Part shown: one piece after another, positions 1 through 9,328 of the stretch
Layout of the letters: every line of letters begins with the position of its first letter
Position numbering within the stretch: position 1 is the first letter of the stretch
Assembly: GCA_012103375.1 (NCBI GenBank)
Contig: WLWX01000001.1
Coordinates: forward strand, 2,646,492-2,710,491
Length of the DNA: 64,000 nt
Source: Paracoccaceae bacterium
GTDB taxonomy: Bacteria; Pseudomonadota; Alphaproteobacteria; Rhodobacterales; Rhodobacteraceae
Direction of reading: 5' to 3'
Program-made: the position numbers and the translations under genes
The notes under the pieces: generated by a model
The model's database searches: none
What the model was told of the DNA's origin: nothing
The model's input: only the letters and a program-made list of their open reading frames with translations

Positions 1-1560
1 CGCGCGGGTATAGGCCGACTTTGGTGCATCGAATACATCCGCGGCGTCGCCAGCCTCGACCACGTCGCCCTGTTTCATCACGATGATCTTGTGACTCAAC
101 GCGCGCACGACCTTCAGGTCATGGCTGATGAACAGATAGGCCAGCCCATGCTTCTTTTGCAGATCACGCAGCAGCTCCACAATCTGCACCTGCACGGTCA
201 TATCCAGCGCGCTGGTCGGTTCATCCAGAACCACCAGCCGGGGCCGCAGGATCATCGCGCGGGCAATTGCGATCCGCTGCCGCTGCCCGCCCGAAAATTC
301 ATGCGGATAGCGGTGCATCGTTAGCGGGTCGAGGCCCACTTCCACCATGATTTCGGCCACCATCTCACGCCGGTCGCGGGTCGGGTCGATGGCATGGATC
401 GTCAGCCCTTCGGCAATGATCTCCTCCACCGTCATCCGGGGGGACAGGCTGCCATAGGGGTCCTGAAACACGATCTGCATATCCGCCCGCAGTGGCCGCA
501 GTTGCCTGGACTTCCAGCGCTGAATATCGTCGCCCATGAACACAATCGGCCCCTGGGAGGAGATCAGCCGCATGATCGCCAGCGCCAGCGTCGTCTTGCC
601 CGAGCCTGACTCGCCCACGATCCCCAACGTCTCTCCCGCGCGCACGGAAATGCTCGCCGCGTTCACCGCCTTGACGTGTCCGGCGGTGCGCTTCAGCAGA
701 CCCTTATAGATCGGAAACCAGATGCGCAGGTCTTCGGTGCTGACGATCTCCTCTGCGCCCGCAGGCACCGGGTCGGGCACGCCTGTGGAATGCGCCGACA
801 GCAGCATCTGCGTATAAGGATGCTTCGGGTTCGCGAATATCTCTTCAGTCGGACCGGCCTCAACAATCTCGCCATCCTTCATCACGCAAACCCGATCGGC
901 GATCTTGCGCACGATGCCAAGGTCATGGGTGATGAACAGCATCGACATGCCCATCTTGGATTTGAGGTCCGCCAGCAGGTCAAGAATCTGCGCCTGAATG
1001 GTCACGTCCAGCGCCGTCGTCGGTTCGTCCGCAACCAGAAGGTCCGGCCCATTGGCCAGCGCCATGGCGATCATCACCCGCTGACGCTGCCCGCCCGACA
1101 GCTCGTGCGGATAGGCACTCAACCTGCTTTCAGGATCGTTGATCCCCACCTGCGTCAACAGGTCGATAATCCGCCCCCGCGCCGCATCCCCGGCAACGCC
1201 CTGATGCAACGCCAGACTTTCGCCCAACTGCTTTTCGATCGTATGCAGCGGGTTGAGGCTGGTCATCGGTTCCTGGAAAATGAAACTGATGTCGTTGCCG
1301 CGCACCTTGCGCAGCAGTTTGTCATCCGCGCCAACCATTTCCTGCCCGAGGTATGTGATCGACCCGGTGGTCCGCGCAGAATCCGGCAACAGATCGACAC
1401 TTGACAACGCCGTCACCGACTTGCCCGACCCGGACTCCCCAACCAGCGCAACGGTCTCGCCCTTTTCAACCACGAAACTGACATTCTTCACCGCGTCCGT
1501 TTCCGCCCCATCCTGACGGAATCTGACCGACAGGTCGCGCACTTCAAGAACCGCACTCAC
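1..1560 (-). CDS. yejF: Peptide ABC transporter, dual ATPase subunit YejF (3' end off window)
   Basis: This is the ATP-hydrolysing subunit of a YejABEF-type oligopeptide importer, on the cytoplasmic face of the inner membrane. It starts with GTG at 1560, overlapping the TGA of yejE by 4 bp, and stays open for 520 codons to the window edge. YejF is usually about 530 residues, so only a few C-terminal residues are missing. Two nucleotide-binding domains are visible. The first has Walker A GESGSGKS, signature LSGGQRQR and Walker B LLVADEPT. The second starts after about residue 265 and has GESGSGKTT, FSGGQRQR and LVVLDEPT. One chain carrying two ABC domains is the hallmark of YejF/DppDF-type fusions. 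It is co-transcribed with the permease and binding-protein genes upstream. Confidence 0.95.
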   Translation of the reverse strand, partial: MSAVLEVRDLSVRFRQDGAETDAVKNVSFVVEKGETVALVGESGSGKSVTALSSVDLLPDSARTTGSITYLGQEMVGADDKLLRKVRGNDISFIFQEPMTSLNPLHTIEKQLGESLALHQGVAGDAARGRIIDLLTQVGINDPESRLSAYPHELSGGQRQRVMIAMALANGPDLLVADEPTTALDVTIQAQILDLLADLKSKMGMSMLFITHDLGIVRKIADRVCVMKDGEIVEAGPTEEIFANPKHPYTQMLLSAHSTGVPDPVPAGAEEIVSTEDLRIWFPIYKGLLKRTAGHVKAVNAASISVRAGETLGIVGESGSGKTTLALAIMRLISSQGPIVFMGDDIQRWKSRQLRPLRADMQIVFQDPYGSLSPRMTVEEIIAEGLTIHAIDPTRDRREMVAEIMVEVGLDPLTMHRYPHEFSGGQRQRIAIARAMILRPRLVVLDEPTSALDMTVQVQIVELLRDLQKKHGLAYLFISHDLKVVRALSHKIIVMKQGDVVEAGDAADVFDAPKSAYTRA

Positions 1561-2726
1561 TGGAATGTCTTCCTGGGATCGAAGGCATCGCGCACACCCT
1601 CAAAAATGAAGACCAACAAGCTTAGCATGATCGCGAAGGTGAAAAAGGCAGTGAACCCCAGCCAAGGTGCCTGCAGGTTCTGCTTGGCCTGCAAGGTCAG
1701 CTCTCCCAATGACGGCGCCGACGATGGCAGTCCAAAGCCAAGGAAATCGAGGCCCGCAAGGGTCGAGATTGTGCCCGTGATGATGAACGGCAGCATGGTG
1801 ACCGTGGCAACCATCGCATTGGGCAGCATATGGCGGAACATGATCGTCCAGTTCGATACGCCCAGCGCGCGCGCCGCCCGGACATATTCGAAATTCCGCG
1901 CCCGAAGGAACTCGGCGCGGACAATCCCGACCAATGCGGGCCAGCCGAACAGCACGGTGATGAACACCAGCAACCAGAAACTTCGTCCCAGAATGGCAAA
2001 CAGGATGATGATGACGAACAACGACGGGGTAGAGCTCCAGATTTCAAGGATCCGCTGAAAGATCAGGTCGATCCAGCCGCCAAAGAACCCCTGCACCGCG
2101 CCCGCAATGATCCCGACGACCGAGGCGATAACCGTCACGATCAGCGTGAACAGGATCGAAAGGCGGAACCCGTATAGCACACGCGCCGCCACATCCCGCT
2201 TGGTGTCATCGGTGCCCAGCCAGTTCTGACTGTCCGGCGGTCCGGGTGCGGCACCGGGTTTGTCGACGATGGTCTGGAAATCATACGGGATCGGCGGCCA
2301 GATCATCCAGCCGCTTTCAATCGCCTCTCCGTCGACGGTTCCGGTTTCGGCCTGCGCGATCACCCCTTCGGGGTCGTCAAAACAAGCCTCCAACCCGCCC
2401 GACCGGATCAGGCACTGGACCTCGACATCGCCGTACACAGCTTCGGTCCGAAAATCCCCGCCATAGGCGGTTTCCGGGTAAAACTGGAATATCGGCATCC
2501 GGTACTCGCCGCGATAGTTGACCAGGATCGGTTTGTCGTTGGCCAGAAACTCGGCAAACAGAGACAGTGTGAAGATCGCCATAAAGATAATCAGCGACCA
2601 GAACGCGCGGCGGTTGCGGCGGAAATTGCGCCAGCGGCGCTGGTTCAGCGGCGACAACCACATCCGCTTCTTCTTCGGCACGACGACCTCGGCGGGCGCG
2701 GTATCGGCGATATCGGGCATGGCCAT
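1557..2726 (-). CDS. yejE: Peptide ABC transporter permease YejE
   Basis: Inner-membrane permease of the YejABEF oligopeptide/microcin C-type importer, 389 residues, close to the usual size. It has an N-terminal cytoplasmic tail with NQRRWRNFRRNRRAF, then a first membrane helix (residues about 41-62). A periplasmic insert of roughly 130 residues follows, containing the DppC-like phrase NWLGTDDTKRDV. The transmembrane permease domain has five further helices, with the EAA-type coupling loop near EYVRAARALGVS. The start at 2726 lies 3 bp after the yejB stop, and its own stop overlaps yejF by 4 bp, so translation is probably coupled. A start two codons later (MPDIAD) is possible. Confidence 0.95.
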   Translation of the reverse strand: MAMPDIADTAPAEVVVPKKKRMWLSPLNQRRWRNFRRNRRAFWSLIIFMAIFTLSLFAEFLANDKPILVNYRGEYRMPIFQFYPETAYGGDFRTEAVYGDVEVQCLIRSGGLEACFDDPEGVIAQAETGTVDGEAIESGWMIWPPIPYDFQTIVDKPGAAPGPPDSQNWLGTDDTKRDVAARVLYGFRLSILFTLIVTVIASVVGIIAGAVQGFFGGWIDLIFQRILEIWSSTPSLFVIIILFAILGRSFWLLVFITVLFGWPALVGIVRAEFLRARNFEYVRAARALGVSNWTIMFRHMLPNAMVATVTMLPFIITGTISTLAGLDFLGFGLPSSAPSLGELTLQAKQNLQAPWLGFTAFFTFAIMLSLLVFIFEGVRDAFDPRKTFQ

Positions 2727-2729
2727 GGC

Positions 2730-3824
2730 TCAGCCCTCGCGCGTTTCAAAGTCGATGCGCGGATCGACGAAAACATACATCAGGTCGGACAGGATCCCGA
2801 CGACCAGCCCGATCAGGCCAAAGAAGTACAGCGTGCCGAAGATCACCGGATAATCCCGCGCCACGGCGGCCTCGAACCCCAGCCGCCCAAGACCGTCGAG
2901 CGAGAAGATCGTCTCGATAATCAGCGAACCACCAAAGAACACGCCAATAAATACGCTCGGGAATCCGGCGATCACGATCAGCATCGCGTTGCGGAACACA
3001 TGGCCATAAAGAACGCGCGACTCCGCCAGCCCTTTGGCCCGCGCCGTCACCACATATTGCTTGCGGATCTCATCCAGGAACGAGTTCTTCGTCAGCAGCG
3101 TCAGCGTCGCAAAGGCCGAGATGGTCGAGGCGATAACCGGCAGCGCGATATGCCAGAAGTAATCCAGCACCTTGCCGATCAGGCTCAGCTCACTCCAGTT
3201 GTCGGAGGTCAGCCCCCGCAGCGGGAAAATCTGCCAATAGGACCCGCCCGCGAAAAGCACCAGCAGCAGGATCGCGAACAGGAAACCTGGGATCGCATAG
3301 GCGATGATGATCATCCCGCTGGTCCAGGTATCAAACGCCGACCCGTCGCGCACCGCCTTGCGGATGCCCAGCGGGATCGACACCAGATAGGCGATGACCG
3401 TCGACCACAGCCCCAGCGTGATCGACACCGGCATCTTCTCCCAAACCAAATCCAGCACCCCGATGGAGCGGAAATAGCTTTCGCCGAAATCGAACCGCAA
3501 ATAGTTGCCCATCATCGTCAGAAAGCGTTCCAGCGGCGGCTTGTCGAAGCCGAATTCGCGCTCCAACTCTGCGATGAATTCCGCCGGAAGCCCCCGCGCG
3601 CCGACATAGCCGCTGGTGTCGGCACCACCGCCCGCCTGGCTTTCCAGCACCTCGGACCCGCCGCCCGATATCCCTTCGAACACATCGCCCTGCCCTTCCA
3701 TCTGGGCCAGGATCTGTTCGATCGGCCCGCCCGGAACGAACTGGGTCAGCGTGAAGTTGATGATCATGATCCCCAGCAATGTGGGAATGATCAGCAACAA
3801 CCGTCTAAGGATATAGGCGCCCAT
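2730..3824 (-). CDS. yejB: Peptide ABC transporter permease YejB
   Basis: Second inner-membrane permease of the YejABEF importer, 364 residues. The N-terminus [19 protein letters not shown] is the typical DppB/YejB first helix. The periplasmic loop after it carries the [11 protein letters not shown] and FDFGESYF phrases found in this subfamily. The coupling loop sits near [18 protein letters not shown], and the C-terminal helices include [15 protein letters not shown]. It lies 10 bp downstream of yejA and 3 bp upstream of yejE in one minus-strand operon. Confidence 0.95.
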   Translation of the reverse strand: MGAYILRRLLLIIPTLLGIMIINFTLTQFVPGGPIEQILAQMEGQGDVFEGISGGGSEVLESQAGGGADTSGYVGARGLPAEFIAELEREFGFDKPPLERFLTMMGNYLRFDFGESYFRSIGVLDLVWEKMPVSITLGLWSTVIAYLVSIPLGIRKAVRDGSAFDTWTSGMIIIAYAIPGFLFAILLLVLFAGGSYWQIFPLRGLTSDNWSELSLIGKVLDYFWHIALPVIASTISAFATLTLLTKNSFLDEIRKQYVVTARAKGLAESRVLYGHVFRNAMLIVIAGFPSVFIGVFFGGSLIIETIFSLDGLGRLGFEAAVARDYPVIFGTLYFFGLIGLVVGILSDLMYVFVDPRIDFETREG

Positions 3825-3834
3825 TGCTCAGGCC

Positions 3835-5703
3835 TTAGCGCAGCGCACCGGACGCGCGCAGCTCTGCCGCTGCCGCGGCGTCATACCACCAGAAATCGAC
3901 CACCCCCAGCGCCAGCGGCGGAAGTTCTTCAGGGTGGCGGTACTGATCCCAATAGGCGACCCAGTGGGAGGTATTTTCCCACTGCGGCAACCAGAACCCA
4001 TGGGCGCGCAGCACCCGGTCCAGCGCCCGCGTGCCGGTCTTCATCGCCTCCAGCGTTTCCGCCTCGATCACCACGTCGATCAACCGGTCAATCGCCGGGT
4101 CTTCCAGTGCCATCAGGTTGCGGCTGGAATCTTCGGCCGTGGACGAATGGAACCACTGTTTCAGACCCAGACTCGGCTCAAACCCCTGGCCCGGATTCTG
4201 GTTTGTCAGGTCCCAGTCGCCTCGACGGCGACGTTCGATATATTGTGCGGTGTCGATCCGCTCTAACGAGGCATTGATCCCGGCCAGTCGCAGGTTTTCC
4301 ACGAAGGGATTCACGATCCGGTCAAACAACGGACTGCGCTGGATGATCACCAGGTCAAGCGTTTCGCCCGCCGCGTTGCGGCGCAATCCATCGTCGCCAA
4401 CCTCCCAGCCCTCACCATCCAGCAGACGGTTGGCGGCGCGCAATATGCTGCGCGACGGGTTGTTCTTGGCCGCGTCGTTGACCGGCGGCACCCAAGCTTC
4501 ATCGCTCAGGATCGACGCATCCAGCAAACCGTCGTCGACCAGCCCCTGCAACAACGCCGCCTCGTCACCCGCTGGCACGCCTTCGGCGGCCAGGTCCGAG
4601 TTTCCCCAAAATGAATAGGGCCGCTGGTAAAGGCCGTAAAACAGGCTTTCGTTCGACCATTCGAAGTTGAACAGCATCGTTACCATTTCGCGCACTTGCG
4701 GGTTCTTCCAGCGTTCGCGCCGCAGGTTGAATATGAACCCGGCGGCGGCACTGATACTGCCGTCCGGCAGGGTCTCCTGAATCACATGACCATCATTCAG
4801 CGCCGGGAAATCATAACTTGTCGCCCAGTCTTTCGACGAAGACTCGATCCGGAACAGATACTCACCCGCCTTGAACGCCTCAAAAGCAGCGGCTGAATCC
4901 GCAAAATACTCGGTCCGCACCTCGTCAAAGTTGAATCGGCCCTTGTTGACCGGCAGGTCCGCGCCCCACCAATCGGGGTTTTTCTTGTATGTGATCGAGC
5001 GCCCGATATCGACATCGCCGACAACATAAGGCCCGGTGCCCATGAAGGGGACAGATGCACTTTCGTCCAGCCGAACGCCGTTATCCTCAAACCATTTTTT
5101 CGAGAATGGATTCCACAGGCCGACCAGCCCCATCCGGTCACGCAATGGGGCCGCTTCATTGAATTCGAACCGCACCTGATGCGTGCCCGTCACCTCGATC
5201 GACTTGAAGAACCCGTCCAATAAGCTGCGAAATTCGGTAATGCCCTGTTCCAGAAACAGATCGATGGTGAACTTCAGGTCCTCAGCCGTCATCGGCGTGC
5301 CGTCCGAAAACCGCACATCTTCGCGCAGGTTAATCACCACCCAGTCGAGGCCTTCAGGGTATTCGACCGTGGTGCATAGGTTGCAGTAATATCCGTAAGG
5401 ATCATCGGCAAAGGCGATCATCAGGTCTTCGTACATCAGATCAGTATTCGCCACCGGCACGCCCTTGCGGGTGTACAGATTGAAACTGTCGAAATTCCCC
5501 TGCGCCCACAGCGACAATTGCCCGCCCTTGGGGGCGTCAGGATTGACATAATTCAGATGCGGAAAGTCTGCCGGATACTTCAATTCGCCGAAATTGGTGT
5601 ACCCATGGCTAACCGTGACACCGTGGCTTTCCGCCATAGCACCCGCAGGCAATGTGGCAATCAGCGTGGCCAGGGCAACCTGGCGAGGGGCGAATAGCGT
5701 CAT
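3835..5703 (-). CDS. yejA: Peptide ABC transporter substrate-binding protein YejA
   Basis: Periplasmic binding protein (family SBP_bac_5) that delivers oligopeptides to YejBE, 622 residues. It has a Sec signal peptide (MTLFAPRQVALATLIATLPAGAMA) with a likely cleavage near AMA-ESHG. Family features include HGYTNFGELKYPADF, the NPDAPKGG segment at the start of the mature lobe, RFSDGTPMTAEDLKF in the binding-protein core and the C-terminal WFHSS region typical of YejA. It is the first gene of the yejABEF operon. The 220 bp upstream, up to the cytochrome gene, is AT-richer than its neighbours and probably holds the promoter, although no clear -35/-10 pair was recognised. Confidence 0.95.
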   Translation of the reverse strand: MTLFAPRQVALATLIATLPAGAMAESHGVTVSHGYTNFGELKYPADFPHLNYVNPDAPKGGQLSLWAQGNFDSFNLYTRKGVPVANTDLMYEDLMIAFADDPYGYYCNLCTTVEYPEGLDWVVINLREDVRFSDGTPMTAEDLKFTIDLFLEQGITEFRSLLDGFFKSIEVTGTHQVRFEFNEAAPLRDRMGLVGLWNPFSKKWFEDNGVRLDESASVPFMGTGPYVVGDVDIGRSITYKKNPDWWGADLPVNKGRFNFDEVRTEYFADSAAAFEAFKAGEYLFRIESSSKDWATSYDFPALNDGHVIQETLPDGSISAAAGFIFNLRRERWKNPQVREMVTMLFNFEWSNESLFYGLYQRPYSFWGNSDLAAEGVPAGDEAALLQGLVDDGLLDASILSDEAWVPPVNDAAKNNPSRSILRAANRLLDGEGWEVGDDGLRRNAAGETLDLVIIQRSPLFDRIVNPFVENLRLAGINASLERIDTAQYIERRRRGDWDLTNQNPGQGFEPSLGLKQWFHSSTAEDSSRNLMALEDPAIDRLIDVVIEAETLEAMKTGTRALDRVLRAHGFWLPQWENTSHWVAYWDQYRHPEELPPLALGVVDFWWYDAAAAAELRASGALR

Positions 5704-5868
5704 GGGCAGAATCCTCCGTCAACAACCTGTGAAGCGTACATAGCGTTCATTTTGCAACTTACGCCAATTTTTACAAAGTCGAACGCTCAAGTTGAGAATC
5801 CGTGAGATTTGGTGATCGAACCGCGCGCAGCCCTGCGCATTCCGGCAACATCAGACACTTCAGACATG

Positions 5869-5896
5869 AAAAAGCCGCCCATATGCGGACGGCTTT
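5869..5896 (-). terminator. Rho-independent terminator of the cytochrome c gene
   Basis: A 10-bp stem (5871-5880 pairing with 5887-5896, one G-U pair) encloses a 6-base loop. On the minus strand it is followed by a run of U residues. It lies 28 bp after the stop of the minus-strand cytochrome gene and upstream of yejA, so it separates the two transcripts. Confidence 0.8.
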
Positions 5897-5924
5897 GTAA
5901 CAATTCTGAACGCGGGATGTAGGA

Positions 5925-6464
5925 TCAGTTTGTCAGCGTGGCAAGATATGCGACCAGATTGGCCCGATCATCCAGTTTGCGCACGGCAAGGTTCATCTTG
6001 GTCCCCGGCGCATAGGTTTTAGGTGCCTCAAGGAACAGGTTGAGGGCCGAAGCCTCCCAGTCGCCGGGCAATCCAATCAGCGCGTCTGTATACCCAAAGC
6101 CCCCGACCGAGGCTATGTCGCGGTCAACAACACCGTGCAGCGTCGGCCCGGTGCCATTGGCGCCCGGTTCCTTGTGGCAGGCCTTGCATTTGCCATAGAC
6201 CTTTTCGCCCTTGGCAATGTCTGCCGCCGCAACCAGCGCTGCGAAATCAATTTCGGGCGCGTCGGGCGCGTCCGTTGAATCTGTCGCGTCGGCACTGGCC
6301 ACTTCAATCGTATAGGCTTGCGCGGCCTCGCCGCCATGGCCGTCGCCGTGACCATCCGCGCCGACGTGATACATCGTCTCGGCAGCCCAGTTGCCCAGCA
6401 GGAACACCAGAAAGGCGCCGCACAGCCCGGCAGCTACTTTGGTCATCGTCATCGTGTCGAACAT
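5925..6464 (-). CDS. Membrane-anchored class I cytochrome c (c552/CycM-like)
   Basis: Monohaem cytochrome c, 179 residues, probably carrying electrons between the bc1 complex and terminal oxidase on the periplasmic side. An uncleaved N-terminal anchor helix (VAAGLCGAFLVFLLGNWAAE) is followed by a His/Gly/Asp-rich linker and then the haem motif CKACH with the usual GTGPTLHGV. The distal Met ligand is in PGTKMNL. The frame stays open 123 codons further upstream, but ATG 6464 gives the standard CycM-type N-terminus and was chosen. It is divergent from pheA across 117 bp. The Paracoccus/Rhodobacter c552 proteins have the same layout. Confidence 0.9.
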   Translation of the reverse strand: MFDTMTMTKVAAGLCGAFLVFLLGNWAAETMYHVGADGHGDGHGGEAAQAYTIEVASADATDSTDAPDAPEIDFAALVAAADIAKGEKVYGKCKACHKEPGANGTGPTLHGVVDRDIASVGGFGYTDALIGLPGDWEASALNLFLEAPKTYAPGTKMNLAVRKLDDRANLVAYLATLTN

Positions 6465-6581
6465 GTCGTGTTCCGCCTTGTCCTTGCCTTCGCGGCTATC
6501 TATCCGTTTCCGGCAGGGGCTTTCAAGCGTTGTTAGGCGCGACGAAACGCCCCTGCAACGACGACAGGACAGGGGGCCGCC

Positions 6582-7421
6582 ATGACCGGACGTATCGCAT
6601 TCCAGGGAGAGCTTGGCGCCTATGGCCATCAGGTCTGCGCCCAGGCCCGCCCCGAGATGGAGCCGATGCCCTGCCAGACCTTTCAGGATTCGGTCGCCGC
6701 CGTGCGCAATGGCAACGCTGACCTGGCGATGCTTGCGGTAGAAAACTCGACATATGGACGGGTTGCAGATGTCCACACCCTGCTGCCCGAAAGCGGGCTG
6801 CATATCGTCGACGAAGCCTTCGTGCGCGTCCACATCAATCTGCTGGCAGTGCCGGGAACCCCGCTTGGGGCGATCACCTCAGCGATGAGCCATACTGTGT
6901 TGTTGGGCCAGTGCCGCAAATTCCTGACCCAGCACAACATCCGCCCGGTCACCGGCGCCGACACAGCAGGCTCAGCCCAGCACGTGGCCGAGGTTGGCGA
7001 TCCGGCGCAGGCCGCGCTGGCCTCGGAGCTGGCAGGCGAGATCTATGGCCTCGACGTTGTGGCGCGCCATATCGAGGATCTGGACAACAACACCACAAGG
7101 TTCCTGGTGATGTCACCGACGCTGGACACAACGCGGCGTGGTGAAGGCAAGATGATCACCAGCTTCGTATTCCGCGTCCGCAATATCCCCGCCGCGCTCT
7201 ACAAGGCGATGGGCGGCTTTGCGACCAATGGTGTCAACATGACCAAGCTGGAAAGCTATATGGTCGGCGGCCAGTTCACTGCGACGCAATTCTATGCAGA
7301 TATCGAGGGGCACCCAGATGACCCCAACGTTGTGCTGGCCATGGAAGAGCTGGCCTATTTCACCGACCACCTGCACGTGCTTGGCGTCTATCCCGCAGAC
7401 CTGGCCAGCAATCGCGCCTGA
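6582..7421 (+). CDS. pheA: Prephenate dehydratase
   Basis: Converts prephenate to phenylpyruvate in phenylalanine biosynthesis; cytoplasmic, 279 residues, a monofunctional type without chorismate mutase. The catalytic domain (about residues 3-180) starts with IAFQGELGAYGH and contains the TTRFLVM segment that carries the essential Thr-Arg-Phe of the family. A C-terminal ACT domain (about 190-270) includes the phenylalanine-sensing KLESY motif, so feedback inhibition by phenylalanine is likely. It is divergently transcribed from the cytochrome c gene. Confidence 0.95.
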   Translation: MTGRIAFQGELGAYGHQVCAQARPEMEPMPCQTFQDSVAAVRNGNADLAMLAVENSTYGRVADVHTLLPESGLHIVDEAFVRVHINLLAVPGTPLGAITSAMSHTVLLGQCRKFLTQHNIRPVTGADTAGSAQHVAEVGDPAQAALASELAGEIYGLDVVARHIEDLDNNTTRFLVMSPTLDTTRRGEGKMITSFVFRVRNIPAALYKAMGGFATNGVNMTKLESYMVGGQFTATQFYADIEGHPDDPNVVLAMEELAYFTDHLHVLGVYPADLASNRA

Positions 7422-7477
7422 TCCAAGCCTTCGCGGCCCGCAGGTTTGACCCGGCAGGCTGGGGGCCAACGCCCCCC

Positions 7478-7537
7478 AGACACGAGACGGCTGGGGGCCA
7501 GCCCCCAGACCCCCGAGGTATTTATGGACTGATAATG
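7478..7537 (+). repeat. Roseobacter-type intergenic hairpin plus CCCCCGAGGTATTT element
   Basis: G/C-rich palindromes built on CTGGGGGCC/GGCCCCCAG are followed by the motif CCCCCGAGGTATTT and GACTGATAATG (7510-7537). A near copy with the same 3' tail is at 25103-25130. It lies just after the pheA stop, between convergent genes, and may end transcription from both sides. Confidence 0.6.
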
Positions 7538-7571
7538 CCTGAATGTGCGGATCCGTTGCTGCGCTTGGCGA

Positions 7572-8087
7572 TCAGGTTTTTGATGTATAGCGCGATGGTG
7601 TTTCGTACCCCGTGCCGCGCCTGACCTGGCGGCGCCAGTCAACCTCGATCCGGCGCGCAAAGGCCGCCGCGCGCCTTGCAATACGCCGTTTCACGCGGCC
7701 GCGAACCAGACGCAGAGATTGCATCACGATCTTGCCGGACACCGATTTCGCCTGCACGTTGAATTTGGTCACCATGCGGGTGGTATTCGGATCCGTTTCG
7801 GACAGTTTCAACGTGATCACTGCATCCAGACCACCGCTTCGGGAATGCGCGACAAACCCGCTCGGCGCATCAAACCGACGCATCCGGACATCCGCTGTCC
7901 GCCTGCGCCCACGCAGACGAAAGCCTATAGTCCAGGACATCCCCGGACCCGGTGCCGCCAGATCGTCGGTGCGTTCGACCGAGATGTCCCGGTTCCGTGC
8001 CAGCCGGGTGAATGTCTCAAACGCGGTGCAAGCGCGGAACACATCTGCCAGCGGCGCCTTCACTATTTCATCCGAGGTAAATTTCAT
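7572..8087 (-). CDS. SRPBCC-fold protein (polyketide cyclase/CoxG-like)
   Basis: 171 residues. The N-terminus (MKFTSDEIVKAPLADVFRAC) is the first strand and helix of the START/Bet v1-like SRPBCC fold. Further beta strands follow, and then a long C-terminal helix with a very basic Arg-rich stretch (LRLVRGRVKRRIARRAAAF). These proteins bind hydrophobic ligands, but the ligand cannot be told from sequence. It stands 45 bp downstream of nudC on the same strand and may share its transcript. Confidence 0.75.
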   Translation of the reverse strand: MKFTSDEIVKAPLADVFRACTAFETFTRLARNRDISVERTDDLAAPGPGMSWTIGFRLRGRRRTADVRMRRFDAPSGFVAHSRSGGLDAVITLKLSETDPNTTRMVTKFNVQAKSVSGKIVMQSLRLVRGRVKRRIARRAAAFARRIEVDWRRQVRRGTGYETPSRYTSKT

Positions 8088-8132
8088 CGTCCGCGCATTT
8101 CGCTGCCTGAATTTTCTGACTGTCCTGTGAGA

Positions 8133-9107
8133 TCAATCCAGCCGATCTGCAAGCCAATGCCCGATCAGGAAATGCGCGATCGACCCTTTGCGCGCGGCAC
8201 TGATATTCGGGTTCCGCCCGGCGTAGATCTCGGCCATCTCTTCGCGCGTGACCCAGATCGCATCGTCCAGTTCCGCCGGGTCCAGCGTGATCGCCTCGCT
8301 CGTCGCTTCGGCCAGACAGCCGAACATCAGCGAAGACGGGAATGGCCAGGGTTGTGAGGCGAGGTAGCTGACCGGCCCACAGGTCACGCCGGTTTCTTCC
8401 AAAACCTCGCGGCGCACCGCCCCCTCCAGCGTCTCACCCGGTTCGACGAAGCCTGCCAGCAGGGAATACATGCCCTCGGGCCAATGCGGCGAGCGCCCGA
8501 TCAGCAGGCTGTTGGCGCGCACAATCAGCATAATGACAACCGGATCGGTGCGCGGGAAGTGATGCCCGCCGCAGACCGGGCAATCCCGTTGCCAGCCGCC
8601 CATCGCCATCACGCTTTCCGCCCCGCAAATCGCGCAGAACCTGTGCGAGCGATGCCAGCCCAGTACTGCTTTGGCGGTCACGATCAACTCGGCAGCGCGC
8701 GGTGACAAGGCCGCCATCGCACCGCGCAATTCCGCAAAACGCACGCCGCTTGGCAGGTCGGGATGGCGCTGTTCAGTCGGGTCGAAGAACACATCCTGTT
8801 CTTCGGGCTGATCGACAGGTTGCCAATCCGAAACATCCTGCGCAAACTGCGGCACGCCATCACCGACGCTGTCGTCAATGCCAAGGAACACGGGCGTGCG
8901 GCCATCCCGCAGAACCGGATGGCCCGGCTTCAGCCACCCCGGTTCGACAGGGTCAGTGCCCGAAAACAGCGGCTTGCCCCGCCAGATCGGCAGCACTCGC
9001 GCCGCCGGATCGCCCAGCATCCGGGCCAGCGCATCCGCATCACCGCGCAGCTCTGCCGCCCGGTTCAGACCCGAGCCGCCAAATGTCACCGTTTCCGCCA
9101 GTCGCAT
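8133..9107 (-). CDS. nudC: NAD(+)/NADH diphosphatase NudC (Nudix)
   Basis: Hydrolyses NAD(H) to NMN(H) plus AMP and removes NAD caps from RNA; 324 residues from ATG 9107. A zinc ribbon (CAICG...CPVCGG) precedes the Nudix box GFVEPGETLEGAVRREVLEE. The SQPWPFPSS motif just after the box is diagnostic for NudC. An upstream in-frame start at 9248 would add 47 Arg/Ala-rich residues that look like translated leader sequence, so it was rejected. The gene is divergent from cpdB across about 220 bp. Confidence 0.93.
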   Translation of the reverse strand: MRLAETVTFGGSGLNRAAELRGDADALARMLGDPAARVLPIWRGKPLFSGTDPVEPGWLKPGHPVLRDGRTPVFLGIDDSVGDGVPQFAQDVSDWQPVDQPEEQDVFFDPTEQRHPDLPSGVRFAELRGAMAALSPRAAELIVTAKAVLGWHRSHRFCAICGAESVMAMGGWQRDCPVCGGHHFPRTDPVVIMLIVRANSLLIGRSPHWPEGMYSLLAGFVEPGETLEGAVRREVLEETGVTCGPVSYLASQPWPFPSSLMFGCLAEATSEAITLDPAELDDAIWVTREEMAEIYAGRNPNISAARKGSIAHFLIGHWLADRLD

Positions 9108-9328
9108 CTCTGCCCTGCCCATCGCTGCCAAACCCGCCCTACCTGCCAGCGCACCGCGTCCATGGCAACGGGTTGCGCGCCGGATGGCCGCACGCTCGCC
9201 CCGTGCGGGAATTGACGGGCGCGTCAACACCCCATAGGGTTTCGGCATATTCCTGCCGATTGCATCGTATCTATTGGATATCCCGTGTTAGCGTTCATTG
9301 TCTGCCAATCGCTTTTCAGGAGAATCCC

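Noticed and set aside
3000-4277. 425-codon plus-strand ORF antisense to yejB/yejA
   Set aside because: It shows no family motif, is Arg/Gln/Pro-rich as GC-rich antisense frames are, and lies over well-supported genes.
8702-9328. Long in-frame N-terminal extension of cpdB
   Set aside because: It runs antisense through nudC and lies upstream of an obvious Tat signal peptide with its own ribosome-binding site.
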